NCBI GenBank assembly: GCA_029783825.1
Contig: JAREIK010005821.1
Span: 20,959-84,958, forward strand
Reading direction: 5' to 3'
From: Sapria himalayana
Taxonomy: Eukaryota; Streptophyta; Magnoliopsida; Malpighiales; Rafflesiaceae
Length of the DNA: 64,000 bases
A program made the position numbers and the translations under genes. A model generated the notes under the pieces. The model saw only the letters and a program-made list of their open reading frames with translations, made no database searches and was not told where the DNA came from. Below are positions 40,918 through 51,955 of this stretch, piece by piece (positions within the stretch are counted from its first letter, which is position 1; each line of letters begins with the position of its first letter).

Positions 40918-41818
40918 AGATTGACCTCCCTCTCTGGTGACCATCTCTTGAGGTTTATTGATTCTGTTTCATTCTCTCATCAGATCTCTTTACTGTCATA
41001 TGACAAATGAATTGGGATTTAGTGGAAGAAATGGGGTTGATGTTCACAAAGCTGTTCAGCAGGCTATTTGCCAACAAGGAGATGAGGATTTTGATGCAAG
41101 GTCTTGATGATGTCGGTAATACAACAATTCTGTATAAGTTGAAGCTTGGTGAAATTATCACCACAATTCCTACTATAGTCTTCAATGTAGAGACTTTGAA
41201 AACAAAAACATCAATTTCACTATGTGGGATGTTGGGGGACAAGACAATATTCGCCCTTTCTGGAGGGATTACTTCTAAAATACATAAGGTGTCATATTTA
41301 TGGTGGATAGTAATCACAAAGATTGTGTTGTTGAAGCCAGAGATGAGTTGCATAGGATGCTAAACGAGGAAAAGCTTCGAGATGCAGTTTTGCTAGTGTT
41401 TGCCAATAAGCAAGATCTTCCCAATGCGATGAATGCAGCTAAAATTACTGACAAGCTAGAAATTCACTCTATTCGCCAATGGCATTGGTACATTTAGAGC
41501 ACCTGTGCTACCTCTGGCGAGGGCCTCTATGAGGGTCTTCATTGGCTTTACAATTACATTGACAGCAAGTCATAAATAATTTTAGCAGGATGAGACAAAC
41601 TTTGTTGACATATCCAAACGTGGATCTAATCTTTGCCTACTTTGCCTGAATTTGTTTCTGTTATGTGGATTACATCATCGATTTCTCGGGAGATTCAAAT
41701 TATATTTATATTTATATATTGCACGCCTAAAATGCAATACCACATTTACTTTGTTCTGATCTATTGTAAGCTGAGCTTGTTTGTTTTCTGTTTTGTCTTT
41801 TTACCATTGGATCCCAAA
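40918..41818 (+). mobile_element. Retrocopy (processed pseudogene) of an ARF1-class mRNA
   Basis: The insert is bounded by a perfect 17-bp direct repeat, GGTATAAGAACATATAA, at 40901-40917 and 41819-41835. It carries ~113 bp of 5' leader, the whole intronless coding region (41031-41575) and ~240 bp of 3' trailer. The long exact duplication and lack of introns are the marks of LINE-type reverse transcription. No A-tail longer than three bases remains before the right repeat. The target was the AT-rich tataactata sequence of CACTA D. Confidence 0.85.
41031..41575 (+). pseudogene. ARF1: ADP-ribosylation factor 1 (ARF1-class small GTPase) pseudogene
   Basis: ARF1 is a myristoylated GTPase that recruits coat proteins at the Golgi. 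This copy starts [13 protein letters not shown], keeping the Gly-2 myristoylation context. The P-loop reads GLDDVGNTT where ARF has GLDAAGKTT, so the essential lysine is lost. PTIVFNVET (switch 1) follows. One missing base at about 41200-41215 shifts the frame; in the new frame come WDVGGQD (about 41225), [21 protein letters not shown] (the NKxD nucleotide motif), TCATSGEGLYEG and a stop at 41573-41575. Length is 545 bp against 546 for a 181-codon ARF plus stop. Three in-frame stops lie where ARF has glutamine (YF*NT*G and YI*ST), all explained by C-to-T changes in CAA/CAG. There are no introns, whereas plant ARF1 genes have several. It is a dead retrocopy. Confidence 0.9.
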
Positions 41819-41835
41819 GGTATAAGAACATATAA
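41819..41835 (+). repeat. 17-bp target-site duplication, right copy
   Basis: GGTATAAGAACATATAA is identical to 40901-40917. It directly follows the retrocopy trailer, which ends ATCCCAAA. Confidence 0.85.
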
Positions 41836-43127
41836 CTATAAATAATTATCTTTGACTATATGTATAACTATAAAATATTATACGTAACTATATTTAAAAA
41901 TATAATTAACAACATGTATTTAATATCCATTTTTATATATTAGTATATAAAATTCTATTTTACCATATATATAACTATAGAAACTATATGTATACATATA
42001 TAAAATTATAAGAAAAAATATATATACCTACATGTTTAAATATAAGTATAATTATATATGTAACTATATGTATAACCACATATAACTAAACTTAAATAAT
42101 TAGACCTTATTATATGTATAACTATAAAAGCTTTATACATAACTATATTTAAATTATATATTTAAATATATAATTTATAACTTATATTTAATACACATTT
42201 GTTTATATTAGTATATAAAAATGTATTTTACTATATCTAAACCTATACATAACTAAATGTATAAATATATAAAATTATATGAAAAGATATATATACCTAC
42301 ATGTATAAATATAAGTACAACCACACGTGTAACTATATGTATAACCACATGTAACTATATTTATTATTACATGTATAACAACATACACCATTATGTTTAT
42401 CTATATGTGTATAACTATATAACACTCTATATAATTAAATATAACTATATTTGTAACGATGTATACATATATGTAAATCTATATATTTGTTTAAAACTTT
42501 GTATACATTTATGTATTACTACTTATAATTACTTGGAGCTATGGATCAATGCAAAACAACATCAGAAATCTGGTATGATTTGGATGAAAGCTATCATGTA
42601 TTACTTTTTTTTCCATATAAAACTAATGAATGCTGATAAAATATTCATAAAATTTGAAATTTGTAATCATATCTCAATGTTCCTATAATAATGAGAGTAG
42701 TATAAGCTCTAATTTTTTAACAATTTACACCCTCAATTCATTGAGTACACTCATGGAAAGTTACATTAGTTGGTAATGAAATCATATCAATTCTCATGAG
42801 TTTGCTGTCACTTAAAATAAGGTATTGGATCTATGGATTTATGCAAACTAGCCTCACAAATCAGGTATGATTTGAATGATAGTCATCACATACTACTTTC
42901 ATTTTCCTTATTAAACTAATTAATGCTGAAAAAATGATCATAAAATTTAAACTTGTAATCATATTAGGTTGGCTATTATGTTTCTTTCATGGCTGATTTA
43001 TGAGCTTCTATAGACTATTATGCATTTCTATTTAATATTGCTTATCATCTAGTTTGTGCTTGTTATTCACTTGATATCTGCATTAAAACATTCATTGTGT
43101 ATCCAAGTTATTTTACACGTTGAACTT
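41836..43127. other. AT-rich sequence with a ~145-bp dispersed direct repeat
   Basis: 42534-42680 and 42826-42968 are degenerate copies 292 bp apart (shared gctatggat, ggtatgattt, actaatgaatgctga and aatcatat words). Each can be read as a short ATSEIWYDLDE-like peptide, but I cannot assign it. The rest is tataactatatgtata low-complexity sequence. Confidence 0.5.
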
Positions 43128-43560
43128 GATTAAGTATATGTACATATATTATATGTACATGTACACTACAGTGTATATCTACATATTATATGTACATATA
43201 CATATATATAGGCATATATTTATAAGTATTTACCAGTGTATATATGTACATACTTGTATATATACACTACAGTGTAAATGTACATACATATACATATATA
43301 CTGTAGTGTATAATTATACACATATATATATGTACATATACACTACAGTGTATATGTACATTTACGGAGTATATATGTACATATAAATACTTGTACATAT
43401 ATACTAGAATATATGTACATATACATATATATATATATATATACTAGTGTATACATATATACTACTATATATGTATATGTACATATATATCAGTATATAT
43501 GAACATATATACTGTAGTATATATGTACATATATATTACAGTATTATATATTTATGACAT
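43128..43560. repeat. Palindromic TATATAC(TGTA)GTATATATGTACAT minisatellite, detached copy in CACTA D
   Basis: This is the same motif family as the right-arm arrays, with GTACATATACACTACAGTGT as a frequent variant. It has no trinucleotide array beside it. Confidence 0.75.
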
Positions 43561-44815
43561 TAAGGTTTGCAAAATCATGGCAAAGAGTTTTTAGTGAAGT
43601 AGAATTTAGCATGGTTTGCATTAAATCAAAATTTTGCAAGGTTTGTAGTAATCTAAAACTCTTCTTCTGTTATATCTGTTGCTAAACTATATGTGTATAC
43701 CTTATATATAAATATTTGTATAACATTATAAAATTCTATATAATTAAATATAATTATATTTGTAATTATGTATATATATATGTATACATATATGTAAATG
43801 AATATATTTGTTTATAACTTTGTATATATTTATGTACAAATACATATAACTACTTGTATGAATATATCTATATATAACTATATGTTTAACTATATATAAC
43901 TATTTATAACTATATATACTATATGTATAATAGCATATAAATATAAATAATTGTATCTTACTATATGTATAACTATAAAAACTTTTTACATTTAGATTAG
44001 GGATTAATCAACTTTAAAATAAAAAAAAGTAAAATTTATGATTAATTAAAAATTTATTTTAATACCAAGAATAAAATGTATTTTTGTTTTAATGAAATTA
44101 TGATTATGAAGTATCTAAAGATGATAACTTATTAATCCAAATAAGTTAGAGGTAAGTGATATGTTGGTATGTCGAATATGAGTCTTTATAACATGTTAAA
44201 CTACTTAGACATCAATTATTGTTCTACATTTTTTAGAGGATATGAAGAATCTAGATGCAATGAGTTTGTAAAAATTATATAAACTATATTTCATGATATC
44301 TAAAAAGTCTCGTGATTTGTAGATCTTTACTATGTTTAGTTTATATTAAAGTCCATCGTAATTATGATTGTAAATAGTATTTTAGATAGGAAAATCAAAT
44401 TGCAGTCAATATTATTGAAAATATGTTATGATAGGAAGATTAAGATAATACATATATGAGTTTTCAGAATCAAATTCTTACATTACAACAAAATACATAT
44501 GATAATGTATATGATAAAATTTAAAGTTGTATAGATCATGACAATTAGATTGAAAATGATCTTATAATTTTTATCATTTTATGACTTAATGATCTGTAAT
44601 ATTTTTTATGTTTTAGTTTTATTTTGAAAGATTATGTTACCATATTTTATTTTATAAGTATTAATTATAATTATAAATTTAAGAATTTTTTTAATGTTAT
44701 TTAATTTTTTTAATACATTATTTTAAATTTTCTATATACTAGATATGTATGTCTATATTTTGTATTTACATTATGTAGACATGTATATACACAATAATTC
44801 TATTGATATACAATT

Positions 44816-44848
<33 letters not shown>

Positions 44849-45004
44849 TCAATATGAGTGTATATACACATTGTATGTACATTCTATATACATTATGTAG
44901 ATATGTATGTATTTTGTATATTGTAATACATAATAATTATATTATGTTTATATATAGATACACATAGAAATTAACACATCTATGTTATGTGTAATATATT
45001 GATA
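43561..45004. other. AT-rich sequence without genes
   Basis: A (TG)n run lies at about 44817-44834. No coding frame, repeat family or RNA gene was recognised. Confidence 0.5.
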
Positions 45005-45210
45005 TAATGCTGCCACCATGCTCAGCACTTGCCATCTGCACACACTGTCTAGGAGACATGGCCAGAGGAGTCCAGGGTCTAGGACCTGGGCCCTTGTGAG
45101 ATGGACAAGGTGCCATGGCCAGGCCCTAATGAGGGCATTCCTAGATCTCCTGGTTTAGACCCAGGCTATTCTGGGTTGGGCACGTGCTGGGCTAGGCAAT
45201 AACCATTCTC
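45005..45210. other. Isolated GC-rich island of unknown origin
   Basis: About 200 bp with much higher G+C than either side, including CATGGCCAGAGGAGTCCAGG and CCATGGCCAGGCCCTAATGA. The borders are sharp. No protein family was recognised in any frame. It could be an acquired gene fragment or the end of a GC-rich transposon. Confidence 0.4.
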
Positions 45211-46659
45211 ATCATAATTCTTGGCAAAGATTTCATGAGAACTATCTAGAGTATCTTAATTTTTTGTTTCTTTGAAGTTTGAGGTGATGAATATATATAA
45301 TATTCATTATATTTATTGCACTATTTTAATTTTTGTATTTTTTATTTCACTTGTATCTAGTCTAGGTAGTGTAGTGCTTATATTGATGGCATGCTACAAA
45401 CACTTTTATGTTTGTTCTTTAAAAAATAACATCAGGTGTCTTGGGGCAGTCTCCAACATGTTAGCTGAAATGATAGTGGTGATAGCGACATTATCACTTT
45501 TATTTCCCCCACTTGACATCGTGTTCAATAATTTAAATATATGCATTTAGGTACATCATTCCTAATGAAACCAAATCTGTAAAATAGATCAAGTACAAGG
45601 CCACACATTAGAAGAAAAAATGATGAAAATTTATCTTCGAGAGCATGTTAGATTTATAAGGTAGAAAGCATGTTGTTATTGAATTAGATCAAGGTCATTG
45701 AAGATTGTATTATTTTGTTTTGGCACGTGTTGTTTTTTTTTTGTTTTGCAAGATAAAAATACTGTTTGTCTGGGCATGTACTGTTTTGATTTTCACCAAA
45801 CTACTTTTTTTATTTTCTATTTGACAATTAGTTTTCGTAAAGTCTGAAGCCTGTGTAATTTGTTAATGATACTAGGTTTCTACTTACCATATAGAGTTGG
45901 ATGTTCTGGCAGTGCAATATTGGGCCTCATGTGCTAGCTTTTGTGGTGTGCTTATCTTTCTTTTCAGAGTCATGTGGTGCATGACATGCACTGCATATGT
46001 ACATAAACCGAGTATATATGTATACATATATTTAGTATATACGTACATATATACTGAGTATATACATAGGTATATACCAAGTATGTACAGAAGTGGGTGC
46101 ATATATTTTTTTGTAGTCATGTATATATTATCATACAGACACTCCCATTCACACCCACACACACACGTTTGAATATATAATTGCTTGGGCTAGTCTGGTC
46201 ATTATCGTGCATTGCTTGCTGATGCAGGTCATAAAAGTCATAGATATTTGACATTTTCCAAAGCTATGACATGAAGATATTTCTTATCCAGGCCAGCCAG
46301 GCAGACAGTGGTTGGTCTTAAATCTATTAGTAATTGTGTAGATATGCAATTATCACATGGTACAAAGAGTAAGTATGAGGAAATAAGTTTTCTCGTTGTA
46401 GGTTCTACCATGATTTGTTATAATTGTACTTGGTCTTAGGATGATGATGATAATGCTCGTGTAGTCTCGTGTAATTTTATTACATCAAAAAAATGTATTC
46501 AATCGGAAGGAAAAATGTATCATTACCAGATTTTACAAGCCACGAGTGCCAAGAGGAATATCATGTTCTATTTGGGGAGATGCAGCTCGCCGCCTCATCA
46601 AAAACTCGTTCAATCTCAAAACGAGTGGTTGGCATGGAAGTTCATCAGTCGAGCATCAC
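45211..46659. other. Mixed unassigned sequence in CACTA D
   Basis: A hydrophobic 92-codon frame (45272-45550, +) has no recognised family. A short palindromic array sits at 46000-46085. 46490-46650 has coding-like composition (NIMFYLGRCSSPP area) but no named family, and it runs straight into the trinucleotide array. Confidence 0.35.
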
Positions 46660-47035
46660 TGCCTACCCCACTTTTATTATCAGCAGCAGCAGCAATGGTA
46701 GTAGCTGGAGTAGCAGCAGCGGCAGTAGTTGCAGCAGTAGTCGTAGTAGCAATAGTATTGGCGGCGGTGGCAATAGTAGTGGCGGTAGCAGCAGTGGCAA
46801 TAATAGTGGTGGCACCGGCTGTAGCCACGGTAGTAGCGGCAGTGACAGTAGTAGAGGTGGTTGTGGAACTACATCAGTAGTAGCGGTGGTGGCAATGGCC
46901 GTAGTGATGGCAGCGTCAACAGTAGTGGTAGTGGCAGCAGCAATAGCAGGAATAGCAGTAGCAGTGGTGGCGATAGCAGCAGTAATAGTAGTAGTAGCAA
47001 CGATGATAGCAGCAACAGCAGCAGCAAATGCCATA
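46660..47035. repeat. Trinucleotide (GTAGCAGCGGCA) array, CACTA D right arm part 1
   Basis: This is the reverse-complement type of the arrays at 1-365 and 1216-2255. Open frames on both strands are repeat artefacts (poly-Ser/Gly, Ala/Val, Leu). Confidence 0.85.
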
Positions 47036-47219
47036 TATACTTACAGATACACACACATATATTATTGTAGTATTTGTACATATAATACTATAGTATTATA
47101 TGTACATATATACTAAGTATATATGTACTCAGTATATATGTACATATATTACTATACTAATATATGTACATATACATTGTAGTATATATGTACATATATA
47201 CTGCAATATTATATATTTA
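47036..47219. repeat. Palindromic minisatellite, CACTA D right arm
   Basis: TATATACTAAGTATATATGTAC-type units lie between the trinucleotide array and the conserved tail, the same order as at 57943 and in reverse at 1215-1011. Confidence 0.8.
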
Positions 47220-47455
47220 TCAAAACATAACTTTTTTTATTTGATTTTTATTTGATTTATTCGTTGGTTTAAATTTGGTACAAATATGGTACCTCATTGT
47301 TCCCCATACAAAGTTTGTATAAGTGAAAAAATTTTTACTAGACATGACGCACCGTGACTCAAATAGCTTTGTCACAGTAGAAAGATGGTGATCGGAGGTG
47401 CCGAGGAAGAAAAAACAACGTCAATGCATGGATAGATTATACTTTATGCACTATT
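47220..47455 (+). repeat. Conserved tail, left half, split by insertion of CACTA C
   Basis: The tail includes AATATGGTACCTCATTGTTC, GACATGACGCACCGTGACTC, AGAAAGATGGTGATCGGAGG and GGATAGATTATACTTTATGC, then stops at ...CACTATT, where CACTA C begins. The continuation resumes at 60288. Confidence 0.85.
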
Positions 47456-47469
47456 CACTACAAGAAAAA

Positions 47470-48330
47470 ATCATTTTAGCTAGGGAATTTTAGCTAGGGA
47501 TCAATCCCTAACTAAATTGCGATGGATTATCTAGGGAATAGCAAGAGATTTATTAGTTTCTTTGAAAAAGAAATAGCAACGATTTAGCGACGAAAAATTT
47601 TCGTAAATTCAGTTCAAGAAAAGTGGGGGATCTAGCGACGAAAGATTTTTGTAAATTCTACTCAAGAAAAGCGGGGGATTTAGCAACGGATTTAGCGATA
47701 GATTTTTCCTTGCTAATTAAATCCTTGATTTAGCGACAAATTTAGCGACGGATTTTCCCTTGCTAATTAAATTCTCGATTTAGTGATGGATTTAGCGACA
47801 GATTTTCCCTTGCTAATTAAATCCTCGATTTAGCAATGGATATAGCGATAGATTTTCCCTTGCTAATTAAATCCTTGATTTGGCGATAGATTTTTCCTTA
47901 CTAATTAAATCATCAATTTAGCTATGGATTTAGCGATGAATTTTCTCTTGCTACTTAAATTCTCGATTTAGTGATGGATTTAGCGATGGATTTTCCCTTC
48001 TAATTAAATCCTTGATTTAGTGATGGATTTAGCGATGAATTTTCCCTTGCAAATTAAATCCTCGATTTAGCGACAGATTTAGCGACGATTTTCTCTTGCT
48101 AAATAAATCCTTGATTTAGCGATGGTTTTAGCGACGGATTTATGATGGTTTTCTCTTGCTAAATAAATTCTTGATTTAGTGAGTGATTTAGCAATGAATT
48201 TCCCTCGCTAATTAAATCCTTGATTTAGCGACCGATTTAGCTACGAAATTTTTCTAGCTAATTATTAGCGATGGATTTAGCGATGGAATTTTCCTATCTA
48301 ATTTAAACCCGTCACTAAATAATTATCTAA
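47470..48330 (+). repeat. CACTA C left subterminal repeats
   Basis: About 14 regular units of GATTTAGCGATGGATTTAGC plus TTTTCCCTTGCTAATTAAAT with a ~60-bp period. They are much more uniform than those of A and D, consistent with a younger element. Confidence 0.85.
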
Positions 48331-50030
48331 ATTTATTTTTTATTTGTTTTTATACAATTAGAATCGATAATTCTTTTAATATTTATTTATCAAAATATAT
48401 GCATTTAGCTAGGGAATTTTCCCTAGCTATTTGGGTTAGTTATAATTTTCGTAGCTAATCTTTAATGATATTTTTTAAGCATTATTTATTTTAATATTTT
48501 ATATACTTTTTTATATTAAAGGTATGTCATGGTCTATAGATGAGCAATCCTTGATTGACACGATCTTCTCATATAATAATTAAAATATGATATTATAAAA
48601 AAAATTAATAAATATATAAATACGAATAAAAATTTATATTAAATATGTCTAATATAACTATTTTTTTATTATAATTTAATTAAAATATTATACTTAATTT
48701 TATCTGATATATTTATTTATGATATTTAAATATTTCTTTTACAAAACATTATATATTTTATTATATAATTATAATATTATAAAATATTTTAATAAATAAA
48801 TAAAAATAAATAAAAATTTCAACTAATAAAAAACTAAAATAAACAATTGTTTGATTAAAAAAATTATAAAAATATATGAATAAACGAATAAACAAGTAAA
48901 TATTTATAAAAATAAAAGTATAAAGTAATATTTTTATGATTATAGGAATTTTTTAAAAAATAATGACTAAAAGAATAGAAATTTTTGAATTATAAAAAAT
49001 ATTAATTTTTCATAAATTTTTTTTTAAAAAAGTTGTCATTTTAATATTAATATATTGATGTTTTTATTATATCAAAAAAATTTGATTATTTAAAAATTAA
49101 TATTACAATGTGGTTATTTAATAAACACTTCAAACATTAAAATTTATAATGATTATAAGATTCAAATTATATGCTTTTATAATTATTTCATATTATATTA
49201 ATAAAAATAAATTGAATTCTTATAAATTTATAACCATATAATATATAAATATGTGTGTGTGTGTGTGTGAATACTTTATTATTATATAATTTTATTTTAT
49301 TTATATATTAAATAATATCATTTATGATTAAATAAAAATCTATTTCTATTATTTTATTTAAATTATTTATTTTTTATAAATTTATTTTAGTGTTATTTTA
49401 TTTTTGTTTTTTTATAACAGTAAAGTATATATAAAGTTTCATAAAAAAAATGCTAAAAAATTTTCTCTTTCAAATGATGAAGTAGAGCCGAAACACGAGG
49501 GAGCAACATAGAAATCTATCTCATCTTCATTACCAGGTAATAATTTCATTGTTCTTCTCCGTCGAATGCTATATACATATCTCCTTATCTCTCAATTTGA
49601 TTACTACTAGCAGTTTTTGTTTTTATAGAATATTCGGGTATTATATTTTTTTATTTTCCCCCAATTTTGCTTATTTTAGCTTCTATTTTCATTTCACCTA
49701 CATTATTTTAACTCTACGCCATTAATGAAATAAAAAATTTCAGTGCAATCTTTGTTCTTGTACTATTTAAATATTTAGGGTTTATTGATTTCAAAAAATT
49801 TTCGTGTAATATTGGTTCTTTTACAGTTTAATTTTATGTATTTTAATATATAAATATATATATATATATATATTAATAAAATCATATTTTAGTACTATTT
49901 ATTTTATTTAAAAAATTAACTTTATTTGAATATTTTTTGTGTAAAAATGAAATTATTACATATAGAAGATTAAATCTTGCTTGTAGTGGCTTAAAGATCA
50001 TTTAAAGGAAAATCTAAGAGAATGATATTT
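48331..50030 (+). other. CACTA C AT-rich conserved block and leader-like region
   Basis: It contains the GGTCTATAGATGAGCAATCC core (about 48531) shared with A and D. At 49480-49560 a leader-like stretch ends ATTACCAG|GTAATAATTTC, a possible splice donor in the position equivalent to those in A and D. No ORF is visible. Confidence 0.45.
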
Positions 50031-50052
50031 GTTAAGCATATATATCTTTTAA

Positions 50053-50084
<32 letters not shown>

Positions 50085-50184
50085 ATAAGTATATATACAT
50101 ATATAATGTATATATATGGTTTTGTATATGTGTATGGTTGTATAAATACATAAATAAATAAATACATACATATGTGTATGTTTG

Positions 50185-50242
<58 letters not shown>

Positions 50243-50425
50243 GATATATGTAAATATATTTTTATATATAAATATATACATACATATGTATGTTTGTATG
50301 ATACTATATATGTAAATAAATGTGTGTGCACATATTAATGCACACACACAAACACACACACACACACCCGCACACTCAAACATACACACATATATACACA
50401 TGAGTGTGTGTGTGTGTGTTTGGGA
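50031..50425. repeat. (AT)n, (GT)n and (CA)n microsatellite cluster
   Basis: (AT)n at about 50050-50070 and 50186-50210, (GT)n at 50211-50240, CA runs at 50340-50390 and GT at 50404-50420. Open frames here are repeat translations. Confidence 0.85.
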
Positions 50426-51415
50426 TGCCTGGATATAATTAAAACAAAAGGAGTAATTTTAGAAATATTTTCAAAAATGAGTTATAGAGAAAAATAAAAT
50501 ACTATTGATATTATTACAAAAGTACAAAGACATATTAAAAAAGAATATTAGAAGGCAAAAATGAATAGAAGCGCAAATGAGGACTTATAAAGAGAATGAT
50601 ATATTTTTACACAAACAAATCATTATGAAAATAAAAAGAAGCATACAAGAAAGAAGAGAAGACGAAAGCTTACGAACAAAACACAAAAACATTATTCATG
50701 AACAGAAACTCAAATCCAATAAATGAAAAAAAATAGCAATTCCAATTTTTTCTTTTATTTTATAATACTATTATAATTCTTATTGACAATCAATTGACTA
50801 AAAAGAAAAATCTAACAGCTCAAAAAATAGAGGGAGGATTAGGTAATTGGATTTCTTTTAGTATTTAGTATAAATTAAAAATTTCTCAACTCCAATAACT
50901 GTCATAGCCTTTTGCCTAGGCAAGTTATATCAACTCCAATAACTGAAAGTTATCTTCCTATAGATACAAACTCTAAAAGTTCGTAAGTCCTTTTGAATTT
51001 CATAGGACAAGATATATTCAATGAGTAATCCCTTCGGTTTATTGTATAAACTAGGTTTGTGATATTTAACGAATTTATGCAAGTACTTAAAACTTCATTT
51101 TTATAATGATTTTAATGCTTTATAGTTTTGATTGTACTTTCAATCTCTTCTAAGCTCAAATAATGGTCTAAAACATACCAAACATATCACCATAAAAAAA
51201 CAAACATGTTTTAAACTCTTATAAACTATGGATATTTAGAATTCAAGTGGCTAAGGTAAAAGAAAAAGCCAAAAAAATTGAATCACTATAAACATTGAAG
51301 TGAGATAAGAAGATGATGGTAAACCTTAAGTGATTGCAAGTCTCAATGAAGCTTTAAAAAAGTGAACATACAAAAAATTTTTGTTATGGTCTTTGAATTT
51401 GATAAATCTAATGCA
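50426..51415. other. Unassigned AT-rich middle of CACTA C
   Basis: No gene family, RNA gene or repeat was recognised. 50820-51060 is slightly less AT-rich and holds two nearby copies of caactccaataactg, about 45 bp apart. Confidence 0.4.
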
Positions 51416-51895
51416 TATGATTATATATATAAATAATATTTATAAACATATGTTATATATAAGCATTATATATACATATGTATATATTCATTTATATATA
51501 TATATATATACACATTATACACACACACACCCACACACACACACAGACACACACACACACACACATATTATATATATATGCATATGTTACATATATATAA
51601 AACATAAGTTATAAGTATATGTATATATATATATTAATTATATACTATATATATATATATCACCATATGTTATATATATACATTTGTATATATAGATGTT
51701 ATATTATAATAATAATTATTATATATATATATAGGCCTACATAAACTATATAAAAAAACAATTTTGATAACATATATATAGAAATCTATATGTACAAGTT
51801 TATATGTATGTGTGTGTGTGTGTGTATACTTGTTTATATATATTTATTTATAGATGCATATATTTATATGTATATGTATATGCTTATGCATTCAT

Positions 51896-51948
<53 letters not shown>

Positions 51949-51955
51949 GCTTTAA
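51416..51955. repeat. (AT)n/(CA)n/(GT)n/(CATA)n microsatellite cluster
   Basis: CA runs at 51517-51565, GT at 51808-51826, CATA repeats at about 51896-51920 and (AT)n at 51920-51945. Confidence 0.85.

Noticed and set aside
41031..41575. Functional ARF1 GTPase gene
   Set aside because: P-loop lysine replaced, a 1-bp deletion, three in-frame stops and intronless retrocopy structure.
45272..45550. 92-codon hydrophobic frame as a small membrane protein
   Set aside because: No recognised family, AT-driven Phe/Leu/Ile content and no supporting context. Left as unassigned.
47470..48330. CRISPR-like array (regular ~60-bp units)
   Set aside because: Units are degenerate, in both orientations, inside a plant transposon terminus, with no unique spacers or cas genes.
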